Source: Bolinopsis microptera (lineage: Eukaryota > Ctenophora > Tentaculata > Lobata > Bolinopsidae). Taken from it: a stretch of 64,000 nucleotides of DNA. Under the pieces are notes generated by a model that made no database searches, was not told the DNA's origin, and saw only the letters and a list, made by a program, of their open reading frames with translations. The position numbers and the translations under genes were made by a program. This document shows, piece after piece, positions 1 through 10,849 of this stretch (the stretch's first letter is position 1; every line of letters starts with the position of its first letter). The DNA is taken from assembly GCF_026151205.1 (NCBI RefSeq), contig NC_087078.1, positions 12,445,118 through 12,509,117 of the forward strand, read 5' to 3'.

Positions 1-324
1 CAATAGTCTGATAGCAACCAGCTTTCGAATTTTGACATATTCGAATATTTCTCTCCATTACTGACGGTTGCATATTTCAACACTTTGTTTCTGTCTGGTT
101 ATAATATACCGTTACAATAATGATTTTAATATACCCGGAATGATGTTAAAACCTCTCACCTTAAAATAAAGATCGGATAAATATTCCTAATCTTTTCCTC
201 ATCAAGATAAAGATTTAATAATTATATTTAATCTTTTTCTCATGTTATGATATGTAATATGAGTCCCTAAATCAAATGTTTGTAACTCCCAAAACTACCC
301 CCACATACCGAAATTATTCGCCAT

Positions 325-473
325 CAGGGACAAAAGGATTTCGCGGCATGTACGAAATCGCGAAATTTCCCATTCTCCGCGACAAATTTTATGTATAGTT
401 TAATGTATAGCCTGTTAAATTTCGCGGTACCGCGATTTTTGGCCAAAATAATCGCGAAATCCTTTTGTCCCTG
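325..473. mobile_element. hAT-type MITE, 149 bp
   Basis: The sequence shows perfect 21-bp terminal inverted repeats beginning CAGGGACAAAAGGATTTCG, flanked by an exact 8-bp direct repeat TTCGCCAT (317-324 and 474-481). An 8-bp target duplication with a CAG-start terminus is typical of hAT elements. There is no coding capacity, so it is a non-autonomous copy. It lies just upstream of a PNP exon, in what should be an intron of that gene. The termini look undamaged, suggesting a recent insertion. Confidence 0.88.
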
Positions 474-591
474 TTCGCCATATTAAATGAATATGATAAT
501 GTGATTTTCTTCTCCAGTACGTTTTCTGTAGGAATTCATCCTGGAAAGCGCAGGAACTCATCCGTCTTATCAACATTCCACCATATTTCAG

Positions 592-3500
592 ATTGGAGCG
601 GACGCAGTAGGAATGTCCACTGTCCCGGAGACGGTGGTAGCGTCCTACTGTGGGATGGTTGTGTTGGGGATTAGTCTCATTACCAACATCTGTATTGTGG
701 ACATAGAGTCTACGGAAACACCAAATCATGCCGAGGTTAGTAAAATGACTTTTAAAATGTCCTGAGATAGCTTAATATTTCATATTGTGTTATGTTACAA
801 AATGTCACGTTGAGTTGTCTCAGGACATTTTAAAAGTGACAAGTGATAAATAAGTGATAATGTCACCTGACAAGTATTTGACATGTGATCTGAACATTTT
901 AAGTTGATCTGCTAAATATTGCATTGAGCTGATTTGTTGTTATATTTACTTTTATATGCTAATCTGAAGTACTCTGAAGTCATATTGCGCGTTTGACAGT
1001 GGCACGCTGCGTAAACATTCGCGTAATAGTGTGAACTGTGGGATCATAGGAAATATTTCATGGGGTAAAATTAAAGCTTGTGCATCATTTCATATTTAGC
1101 CACAACATCACAAGATTTGTCAGGCTGAAAAACATGAATCTCCACTACAAAAACTGATGTTGAGAAATAACAACTAAGAAGTTTAATAATGCATTTCTCG
1201 ATATGTTACTCTGTTTTTGTCGACGTAACAGTTGAAACTTGAAAATTGCTTTTTCTGCGTTTTCATTGGGTCCACAAACTTCGAGATCAAACAAATTCTT
1301 CACTATTTTTTCAAATTCATTAATTGTTTTATTCCTTACTGAATTAAAACCAGAGAAGCAATCATGCCTCAGCTACCCAATTTATCCTCTGAATAATGAA
1401 CATTATGTGGATTTGGTTCATGGTTGTGGAATTGGGCAATTCAAAGTGGATTCACTGGTTGTGCCATTTTTGGCCAGCTCGTCTGCTTTTTCATTACCCC
1501 ACAATGCGATGTGTGCTGCTATCCATCTGATCTCTAAGATGTTAGTGGATCCGAGTGTATTGAGAGTGTCGTAACAGTCTCTAGTAGTTCTACTCCTCGT
1601 TGAGGGTGAGGATATAGCTTGAATAGAGGAGAGACTGTCTGACCATATGATGATGTGTGTGTTGGTATAAGTTGATAGATATTTACAAGCTTCGATGATG
1701 GCAGTGAGTTCTGTTTGATAAGCGGTGCAATAATCGGGAAGCTTGAATGATCTTTCCTCTAGTATAGTGTAGTGTTGTTGTTTTCAGTGGTGATAATATA
1801 ACCAGCCCCGCTACCTGAGTCTGTGCGTGACCCGTCTGTGTAGCAGGTGATGGTTGAAAGGAGTTGTAACGCGCGAGTCATCTTTTATGGGTCACGCGTT
1901 GGCGCGTAAATTAATAAATTGAGCTTAAGTTGTAAAAATTAAGTTGTAGGTTTATAACTAGTTAGGGAATAATGCAAAATGTCTGGGAAAAAATTTGCGA
2001 CAAGCTGATTTTTACAGGAATGTGTTGTCCATAGTGTCAGGAACCACCCCAAAGAGTTTTGAATCTGGATCTGTTGAGCAAAAAAAGTTACAGCCAATTT
2101 TCTTCAGGCGCGTATGTCAGCCTGAGGACCGCACTTGAAAAACGCGTAACTATCGTAATAAAGACACCCAGGAGCACCATAGGGGGTGTAAAATGACCGC
2201 AATAGTGACATTATGTGGGGCGAATCAGTGTTTTAGGGTCGTCAGATCTTTACTTATTGAGATAATTTCATTTTTATAGGCTAACCTCTCAAAAATTTAC
2301 TAAAATTTTGAAATTTTACTTAAATTTGGAAATTTAGCAAAATTGTTGTACAATTAAAACATTGTCTAGTTATCAGTATTCAAATTCTAAAATTAACTTT
2401 CAATTGTCAATTGATCCTTATATTAGTATAGTAAATAATATACATATCACATCAAATTCTGTAAAAAAAGATCCCGAATTATTAGCATGGTGTCTTTGAT
2501 TGGTAAATATTAGGTCACTTCTGGCTATCCCATTTCCTCAGAGTTGTTTGATTCTCCTGAATCGTCCTGTCTTTCGGGTGCATTAGTGCAACTTAATCCA
2601 TGACATTGGCCACATGCAGGTAGACATTTAAAGCCATACTTCCGGCAGGAACACCTTAAGTACTTACAAGGGTTCTCAACCTCCACCGAGCAATTGCAGC
2701 AAATGAGGTTGAGCATCCCTGCCGGGGCAATCGCAGCTTTAGTCGGGATTGGCCGGTAGTATCCTTCAGAACTCATCTCCCATCCATAATGTAGTGGATT
2801 TAGACTTGCAGTGTCGAGTGTCACCCAGTTATGGTACTGAAGATATGATCTTAATATATGCTCAGTTGCAGAGGATGTAGACGGTGGTAGCCTTGATGGG
2901 TTGAGTTTTTTCTTTGCTATCATTCTACTGTAGCTGAGAAATCTGAGAGTTTCAAGTGCCTTGGTTGTATCTCCATAGATATGTTGAAACAAGGAGAGGC
3001 CAGCTTCAATTACTTCATTTGTTGAAACTCTCACAGAGAGTAAGGATGTTAAATGACCCTCCTCATGAAAAGAAATTGCCTTTTTCAATATCTTCACCTT
3101 ACCAAAGCCATGTATACTGCTGACCGTGTCACATCCTGAGAAACTGTGAATAAACAGTAATATGCGTTTTATGTTGGCATCAAGAGCATTTACTATTTTA
3201 CTGATCGAGTGTGAGCCGTTTCTGGTCGTCATCACAATTTCATTGTGATTCTCAGTAAAATGATGAATAAGGAGGCAAAGTATATCAGTATCCTCTGCTT
3301 TTACCTCAACATCTTCGTAGAAGGACAAGTTTAAAGCTTTACTAGCTACCATGGTATCAGCATCATCAGTAGCTACATGTACTTCAATTCCATGTTCTGT
3401 AAAAACGTTCGACAGAAGCTTTATAAGCTCATGCTTGTTCTTTGAGTTGCTGAACAGTTTTTTCATCGGAACTGTGCACACAGTAGTACTTTTAATAGCT

Positions 3501-6500
3501 ATATCAGAGCAGTATGCCTTGATTCTTCGCTGATGCTCATGATCTTTTGTTGATCGGGCATAGCCATCAAACACAACAATCACTTTCCGCTGTTCGGATT
3601 TCGGAACTAGCTTAAGGTATTCATTAGCTATGTCGCCGTATGTTTCAAAGCCTGTGAACGAGGTAACTTGATAGAGTAGCCATCCACCATCAATTATTAA
3701 TGGGGAGGATGGGTTGCTAAATGTCACAGTACAATCAACAACATTCTTGAGGTATTGCCCAAGGGCTGCCTTGTTTGCCTTTCTCATCATCTGCTCATTG
3801 TTAAAAAGACTCATCGGCATTGCTGTGAGCTCATATTGCAAGCTTTCCTCCAGTGTAGACTCTCGTTCAGATGCGAAGACAAGCCGATTAAAAATTGTCA
3901 ATGAGTCTATCACAATGTCTTTTTCGTTCACCCTCACTGTCTTCTTTAGAAGGGTCAAGTTTCCGACTTTGCCTTTAACTCGAAACTTATCGATAAAGCT
4001 TTTGCCATCCAGCTCTTTCTGGAGGGCAGTACCAACTGAAATGCAATCTTCTGGGTTGACATTATCCTTCTCTTTCTGTGATATGAGACCCGTTGAGTAC
4101 GATAGCATTTTAGTCTTGTCTTCAGATTCGTCGAAATCAGCTGTATCTTTAAACCAACACAACAGCTTGGTAAACACTGCAATATTTTTCTGTACAGAAG
4201 ATTTGCTAAGATCTGAGTGATTAGCACTAGAGGCTTTTGTTGTTGTTCTTTTATTGGATAAGTCTGCAATAGCTTCATCGACACTCTCGTTTATCAACGC
4301 CATTTGATTGAGGGTTGCAGTCCATAACTGATGGGCAGATTCATGAGTTCGCATTCTCCCTCCAGACAAACCCCCTGATGACTTTGCAGCCTTCATTAGT
4401 CGCTGTTCGATCGACAGGTCTGTCCACACACCAGACCACTCGTGTTCATTATATCGAACTGTGTGCAGACCTACGACCTTGAACGTTTTGACTAGTGCCC
4501 CATACTGAATCTCAAGTACGGTAATCTGCTCAAGATACAGCCGTAGAGCTTTGGAGTACTGACCTCGACCTGCTGCTGCAAAGATAGGCAACATCTTAGC
4601 CACAATTGCAAGATGTAGATCGAAGTCATGTAACCGTTCTGCTCTTATAAAATCTTTTATTAAGCAAATGAAACCATGATAAGTTGTCCAAAGAGCAGCT
4701 GTGCGGCTGTTCGACGATAACATCTCGAACTTCTTTTTTATACGCTCTGATAACTCTTGTACGACTCTGGTCTTGTGGTTTACACCGAGTTTTTCATTGC
4801 TACACTTGGCAATGTAGCTAGCCATTTCTTCAAGATCCTCCTCTGCTATTTTGTCCTCAAATAAATAACAGCAGAGAGCACAATCTATTAAAAAGTGGGC
4901 CCTCAGTGCTTTGTAATAGGATCCACCGTCCATTATGTGAGTTACATCCCCAGGGTAGACTAATCTCATAAGGTCTTCCAGTCCGGAGTCTGCCATGATA
5001 TAACCCACACACCCCAAAAAGCTTTTCAGGGTGTGGAAGCCTCCCAGCCTAACAATAACTGGCATTCCTTTCTCGAGAACTATCCGACTAGCCTTCAACC
5101 AAAGTGGTAAATCGAAGGTGATTATCATCGGTTTGTTTGAGGCTGTCTTCAAGCACTCAATAAGTGTTGTATAGACTGTTGAGTAGCTGTCTGGGGGTTG
5201 ATCGATTATCTGCAGGAACTCAATTTGTGATCTTGCCTTCACATTGGGCTTATGCAGCGATTTCATGAAACCTTTCCAATTGACGGGAGGATTGGCATGG
5301 GTAAGTTTCATGAAAATGAGCCACGCTGCATAAAAAGCGGTGTCTCCAAGGCAAGAGGTATCATAAACAAACTTTCGCTGTAGTTTATCAAATGGCCTGA
5401 ATGTGACTGTGCTTAGACCATTTTCTTTGAGGGGGTGATAGGGGTAAACCTTTATTGTTAGATCATTAAGCAAAGTTGCTTTTTCGTCAGGCTTTAATCG
5501 TTGTCTTTCAATAATAGGTTCGATAACATCCGTGGGTGCTGGTGAGATAATCTTCATTCGACCCATAGCGTGGAAGGCAGTATTGCCATATTGTGACCTT
5601 ATCGCCAAATCAATATTATCGCCAACAAATTGCTCAACCTCCTTCAGAACTGGGAAATCTTCTGTCTCGACCTGTTCTTCAAAGCTTATTTCACTATCAC
5701 GGTCACTTTCATCACCAAAATCTATACTTTTATCCATTTCATCATCAGTAGCTTCTTCTTCATTTTCCACATCTTCATCTTCATCGTCTTCACTGCATGC
5801 AATTTGAAAATCTTCCACAGCCACATATTCAGGTATAGGTTCGAGGTGGTTGGAATACTTGTTCTTTAAATACGACCATTTATATTGGAGCACTTCAGGA
5901 TAGGATGAACAGTATCCTAGTTTGTGAATCTGTTCGATTAGATGTTTTGAACCAAACTTGTGGTCCAACAAGAGAGCCACTCCAAGCTGCTTAGGCATAG
6001 GACCTGACCTTGGTCTTAATGCTGATACTATATTCTGGGCCCATACATTTACATGCTTCTTCGAGTTAAGTAAAGTACTCAAAAGGTACGTCAAAGAGTT
6101 GGGTACATCGTAATCATCTGCCATCTCCTTAACAGTGGGGTAAAGCTTCCCATTGATGGGGATTGTTTTAATGTCGTTCATCAAAACTTTTGCTGCAGCA
6201 GCCATAAGCTCCAGTTTCTGCTGTTCTAGAGACAAGTCTTCGTTCTTACAATAGTCCCTCAGAATCTGACTACACTTATCCTTAAAACAAAGTACATCTG
6301 CCCTTCTTTCTTCATTTGTAAAGTATATACTTTCTTTGTAATGATCTAGAAGTTTAATTTTAAGATACTTTCGCGTGTAACAGTCTTTGATCCCGTCATT
6401 TTCATCGACAAACGACTGAAGTTTGCAATAAAGAAACTCCAAAGTGAATACCCCGTGCTCTGCCTTTTGATCTATCCATTGGCAGAGAAGGTTGAATGTT

Positions 6501-9500
6501 TTTTCTTTGTCTCCATCTGTCGACCTACCCACCTGTGGGGAAATTATAGGAGATTATAACAAAGAATATAAAAAGTCTGAACAATGATACAATTGCTATA
6601 TTTTCTCAAAAAAGTGGATGAAATAAACGTCAGATTTAGTTTAGCGCAAAGTTCATCGTTAAGTGGGAAATCGGGAGAAATCAGGGTCAATCTACTCACC
6701 TGGACTTCGCGGGATTTAGGTGGTCTCGAAAGGTCTCTATGACAATTTTCGCAGTACATAGCTTCTTCAGAAACAAGATCGTTAAGACCCTGCAATCTTC
6801 CATAAACTTCCATTGCATAATCGTCGCCCCTCGCTAAGCACATTTCCTCAAGACTCGCTTTAACTTCGATTGTGCATATTGTTCTGTATTTATCCTTGTA
6901 TCGATCTGAAAATTAAAAATATACATTTTTGTAAAAAAAAGAAAATCAACCATCTTATATGATGACTTACGCTTGAAAGTTTCAAAATACATCATATATG
7001 TGTTGTATTCACCTCGATTATTTCGAGCGTGCTTTAGTGGTTTGAGGCAGATAATACATTTATCCTTGTATAGTAAGATCGTCTTAGTTTCTTCGGTATC
7101 GTTACTGTCATCAAATCCTCGGCCCCTTTTACTTACACGCCGAGGCCCCTTCTTCTTGTTTTCGGCTTCTGTAAAAAGCAGATGATGGTAAGAGAGCTAA
7201 AGTCTAGAAGAAATGAATGCCTGATTACTTAATGATTATCAACTAATTCTTTAAAACAATTCCTTTTTTAAAGTATTAAAAATGAAACGAGGTATTCATA
7301 AATATAAATCAAATTTAGGTTTTCAAACCATTCAAGAGTTTATGAAAATCATTAACCACGTCCATTCTACAGCTCTGGTGGACATGTAATGTTTTTTTGA
7401 TTAAGTGCTGATTGACAGTTTCTAATTTGTGAAAATCCCCCAATTTCTCTAAATGGCCTATAAGGGTCTGTGCACCATCAAGTCGCATTTTTATCAACAC
7501 CGCTGTACCATCGTCACATAAAGCACACAGCCTTTGAATCTGAAAAAGAAATTTACATATTTGTGGAATGTGGATATAGATATTTGTAGGAGTAAAAGTT
7601 TTCCGTTAATAACACTTGTTGGTATTGAATAAAACAGGATAGCTAAATAACAAGTACCTCTGATTCTCTATTATCAGTTGTGGTGCTCCCAACTTCATCG
7701 ATATGCTGCGAAGTTGTCGATGGTCCTGGCTGCTCGTCGTCTATCGAAATCTGGTGCATCCCCACACTCAATTGTCCTTCATGTCCGCTTCTTTGCCTTG
7801 CTCTTGAAGGTCCTTCAAGTTGAGTGCTATCTGAAGATGGTCGCTTAGTACGACTACTACTAGATCCATCGGCACTGAGTTGTAGCAGATCATTTACATG
7901 TCTGGCACCAACTTTGCAGGTATCTGTAACAAATTGAGCATTAAGTTTTACAAATTATTAATGCTTGAATTTCTTGAGAATTCACTGTAAAGAAAATGTC
8001 TTATTGAATTGTTTATTACAACTAAAACTCTACCTAGAATGACTCTAAGAACATTTTCACGAGTAGTTGAGTCTAATGATATGTACTTGTCTCGTACTTC
8101 GTCAAGAGTGAACGGCCGTTGCAACCAATCTGGGATAATTATATTATAGTTAAACGTAACTATTCTAATTCCTTACTTATTACGATAAAATGTATACAAT
8201 TGCAAAAACTTTATGTGCTAAAATTTGAAATCATATCCAGTCCTTACCTAGTGAGACTAAGCAAGAAAAAATGCGCTTAAAAACGTCTTTGTGGTAGATT
8301 ATTGTCGTCAACAATGCTGTCCATGTTTCAAAATAACGCCACGTATAATGGTCTTTCCCCTGAGTTGATTTTGATGAAGTGCTAAAATTAAGAATCAGCA
8401 AAATAATCTCCGTTCCAAACTTTTCAATCCTTTTCAATTAGCGTATACAATTTCACGAAACTTTGACTTAAAGCGTTTACAAAGGTTTTTAAATAAATTA
8501 CTTACAAAGCTCACTCCGTAGAGAATGATAGAAAGACACGTTTCATCAGTGGTCAATTGTCCGTAAATTTGACCAGTTTTCCATCCCTTTAGTTTAGCAA
8601 GATGAACCTTACGAGTTAGGGTATCTAAACTCATTGGGTCATCGTATGAATACAAACAAAAAGAATGATGCGAATTGAAGCTGTTAAAACTAAAGAACCA
8701 GGAGACTGACTAGAAAATGATATGCACTCGCAGTTATCGTCTTAATAATTGGACGATAACAGATTTGGTGTTCTCGAGTTTCCATTTTGAATCCATTTGA
8801 TTACGTCTTTCATCTCAAAAATACGGCTTTTAAGCTTTACAAAGAGTTTTATCAGAATTTGAAACGTGATAATTGTTGACAAATCAACAACCTTATTTAC
8901 AACTACAAAACAAGGAAGCCATATCCAGTGGCGTAACGTTGCCTGTTGGCGCCCCCCTGCCGAAAAAAGCGCCCCCCTGTTGGCGCCCCCTCCCCTTTTG
9001 GTGCCCCTCCCTAAAATTGAACAAATTAGGTGATTTTAGAGAATACGCCGGTAAAATCTCTAAAAAAGTGTGTATCTAGAGCAAAACGCGCAGTTTTGCT
9101 AGTACTTTAGTTAAGTTTTCGAAATTGTCCCACATTCAAACGACGATTTGGCGCCCCCCTAAGACGGCGCCCCCCTGCACAGCGGGGTCAGCAGGGCCTT
9201 TCGTTACGCCACTGGCCATATCCGTACTCGGCTTCCATAACATCCCCACTACAACAATTTTCGCAAAATTTCCAAATTTAAGTAAAATTTCAAAATTTTA
9301 GTAAATTTTTGAGAGGTTAGCCTATAAAAATGAAATTATCTCAATAAGTAAAGATCTGACGACCCTAAAACACTGATTCGCCCCACATAATGTCACTATT
9401 GCGGTCATTTTACACCCCCTATGGTGCTCCTGGGGGTCTTTATTACGATAGTTACGAATTTTTCAAATGCGGTCCTCAGGCTGACATACGCGCCTGAAGA

Positions 9501-9930
9501 AAATTGGCTGTAACTTTTTTTGCTCAACAGATCCAGATTCAAAACTCTTTGGGGTGGTTCCTGACACTATGGACAACACATTCCTGTAAAAATCAGCTTG
9601 TCGCAAATTTTTTCCCAGATGGTCCTGTATTGATGTTAATTGTCCCTAACTAAACCTACCAAGACCCACGCCGAGTTGGACTCGTCGAGGGGGAGTGGGT
9701 CGAATGAAAGTTCAATGGGCCATAGTATATACTTCATTACAGAACGCTATTATATACTTTAACATTTGAAATAGCTTTACATTTTTACCCATTTGTGATT
9801 TTAAAGTTGATTCAAATCATGCAATTGTCAGGTATTGGAGACAGCAAACATGCGCGCTAAAGATCTGCTGAACATAGTGAGACTGACTGTAAGATGGGGA
9901 CAACATCTCTGGAACATTGAGGACAAGTAA
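592..9930 (+). CDS. PNP: Purine nucleoside phosphorylase, last two exons (partial)
   Basis: Two exons can be read. Exon 592-735 begins after an acceptor (ccatatttcag), ends at a donor (GAG|GTTAGT), and encodes [20 protein letters not shown] followed by LGISLITN. This is the conserved C-terminal segment of trimeric PNP, with the GMSTVPE substrate-site region and the SLITN stretch whose Asn binds the purine base. Exon 9832-9930 follows TTGTCAG and encodes [14 protein letters not shown] up to a TAA; both junctions are phase 0, giving ...NHAE|VLETA. PNP cleaves purine nucleosides by phosphorolysis in the purine salvage pathway of the cytosol. Earlier exons must lie upstream of the window; I found no GPSFET-like exon in 1-590. 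The last intron is about 9.1 kb because a 7.7-kb transposon and a retroelement fragment sit in it. Confidence 0.85.
1418..1860 (-). pseudogene. RNase H domain relic of a non-LTR retrotransposon
   Basis: Read on the minus strand, this piece carries a retroelement RNase H domain: [20 protein letters not shown], then after one frame break near 1755 [32 protein letters not shown], and [20 protein letters not shown], ending at a stop at 1418-1420. The acidic residues expected of the fold are present (TDGS, TELTAI, SDS and the Asp of EKADELA), with the His of AAH. No RT or endonuclease is seen next to it, so it is a fragment of a longer pol gene. It lies in the last intron of PNP in the opposite orientation. 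The family cannot be fixed from this domain alone; I-, Jockey- or Ingi-type elements carry such domains. Confidence 0.8.
1982..2352 (+). repeat. Left terminal inverted repeat of Academ-like element
   Basis: About 370 bp that reappear as the reverse complement at 9250-9619. The outer edge reads TCTGGGAAAAAATTTGCGAC and the inner edge ends in AATTGTTGTA. By eye there are only a handful of mismatches and short indels, which argues for a young insertion. Confidence 0.9.
2525..8634 (-). CDS. Academ-like transposase with XPG/FEN nuclease domain, multi-exon
   Basis: Exons read by eye on the minus strand: 8506-8634 (first ATG at 8634), 8248-8381, 8034-8129, 7658-7923, 7329-7539 (weak donor), 6971-7168, 6700-6905 and the long last exon 2525-6532 (about 1,335 residues, uninterrupted). 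Phases agree except between the first two exons, so the N-terminus is uncertain. In the last exon a FEN/XPG-like core is visible: [12 protein letters not shown] near residue 946, VVFDGY near 987, ATDDADTM near 1055, EDTDILCL near 1079 and [14 protein letters not shown] near 1136. These match the metal-binding Asp/Glu clusters and the helix-hairpin turn of flap nucleases. An acidic stretch lies near 244-280 and a Cys cluster ([23 protein letters not shown]) near 1275-1315. Further CxxC motifs (CALC, CIIC, CENC) lie in the upstream exons. The role is inferred to be transposition of the surrounding element; the strand-transfer chemistry of this superfamily is not known to me. Confidence 0.75.
8926..9214. 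mobile_element. hAT-type MITE, 289 bp, nested in the Academ-like element
   Basis: Inverted termini CAGTGGCGTAACG, flanked by a perfect 8-bp duplication GCCATATC (8918-8925 and 9215-9222). The interior is rich in repeated GGCGCCCCCCT blocks. There is no coding capacity. A fragment of the same family's left end occurs at 62399-62435. The 8-bp duplication and CAG-start termini support hAT. Confidence 0.9.
9250..9619 (-). repeat. Right terminal inverted repeat of Academ-like element
   Basis: Reverse complement of the repeat at 1982-2352. It ends in the complement of TCTGGGAAAAAATTTGCGAC at 9619. Confidence 0.9.
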
Positions 9931-10056
9931 ACTCATCGTATCTACTCCACGATATATTCTGGGACAATCCTAACAGCATTCACTGCATTATTCATGAGTT
10001 ATTACTTTATACTGAGAATTTTCGGTTATTTTAAGTTTAATAAGTGATCCAAGATA

Positions 10057-10163
10057 GGGGGGGAGGGGGCAACCATATTAAAGTATATCCCCGGGAAAAA
10101 ATTGGGAAAAAACCTACATTTTAATATACTTTAACATAGTTGCCCCCCCCCCCCCCCCCCCCT
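10057..10163. repeat. Small inverted-repeat element with G/C homopolymer ends
   Basis: A G-rich run followed by GGCAACCATATTAAAGTATA at the left is mirrored by TATACTTTAACATAGTTGCC and a run of 22 C at the right. It looks like a short MITE. A tandem array of a 14-16-bp AATTAGTTTACATA unit follows at 10163-10228. The rest of 9931-10690 is AT-rich and shows no gene. Confidence 0.6.
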
Positions 10164-10690
10164 AATTAGTGTACATAATTAGTTTACTTAATTAGTTTAC
10201 ATAATTAGTTTACATAATTAGTGTATATTATATTTGTGTTAAACTAATTTGATTTGTAACTCTGCCTGACTCTAACCTAATATGATCTACGATTTCATGA
10301 ATAATAGGGCGCAATTGTCGTATCTGATTAAGCAGTTTTTATTGGTTTTGCAATACTCTGCAGATATTTGATGGTGTATTTAATTGAATAGCTAAGTAAT
10401 TTTTGGGGCACTTTGATCTGAATCTGAATCTTTAATTTTATTATACGGTGATCGTGTATGTTATAGTCCGAAAAATGTATTATAACAACTTTAGAACTAG
10501 TGTCATAACTTCAGCTGAAATCAAAAGTAAAGGATGTAACAAAACTTTTTTTTTAACATTTTTCTAAAGGACTTATTTAATAAGAAAATATGTAAAACTT
10601 GCCAGGTGAAATTTTGCTGGACCGAAATTTCGCAGTTTTCGCCGAATATTTGTCCAGTGATCAATAAGGAAGTTAACTATGGATGACATG

Positions 10691-10840
10691 AGCACATTTA
10701 AGGTGCTGGAAAATTGATTCCGGCCGGGGAAAGTATCCCAAAGAATGAATTACAAAATATTGTCGAATTTCTGCCCTTTTTCAAATGTGATATGGAGAAA
10801 GCACCGAAAAAGGAAAAACCAAACTCCAATTCGTGTCCTA
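10691..10840. repeat. Diverged copy of the 13.2-14.2-kb repeat family
   Basis: The order of short blocks here (ATGACATGAGCACATTTAAGGTGCTGGAA... then CCTTTTTCAAATGTGATATGG and ...TCCTATTTTCAAA) resembles 13770-13930 (CACAATTGAGGTGCTGGAAG ... TCCCATTTTCAAATATTACA). I read it as an old copy of the same interspersed repeat. It ends next to the tetraspanin stop codon. Confidence 0.4.
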
Positions 10841-10849
10841 TTTTCAAAG

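Larger units (their letters stand above)
1959..9652 (-). mobile_element. Academ-like (XPG nuclease) DNA transposon with long inverted termini
   Basis: A 7.7-kb unit bounded by nearly identical inverted repeats (1982-2352 and 9250-9619, with a short extra match TAGTTAGGGA at 1959 and its complement ending at 9652). A possible 3-bp target duplication AAC flanks it (1956-1958 and 9653-9655); the exact ends are uncertain because the outermost 22-33 bp differ. Inside is one multi-exon minus-strand gene with an XPG/FEN-type nuclease domain and a C-terminal Cys-rich cluster. From family knowledge, long TIRs, a 3-4-bp target duplication and an XPG-like domain point to the Academ superfamily (AcademX type). 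The unit sits in the last intron of PNP, antisense to it. A small hAT MITE (8926-9214) has inserted between the gene and the right terminus. Confidence 0.8.

Noticed and set aside
533-591. Earlier acceptor (TTTTCTGTAG at 533) as the start of the PNP exon
   Set aside because: It would add residues unlike the GPSFET region expected before GADAVG, while the acceptor at 591 gives a clean phase-0 exon.
8248-8634. A clean splice junction between the first two Academ-like exons
   Set aside because: The phases do not agree (phase 0 donor, acceptor needing phase 2), so the N-terminal exon is left as uncertain.
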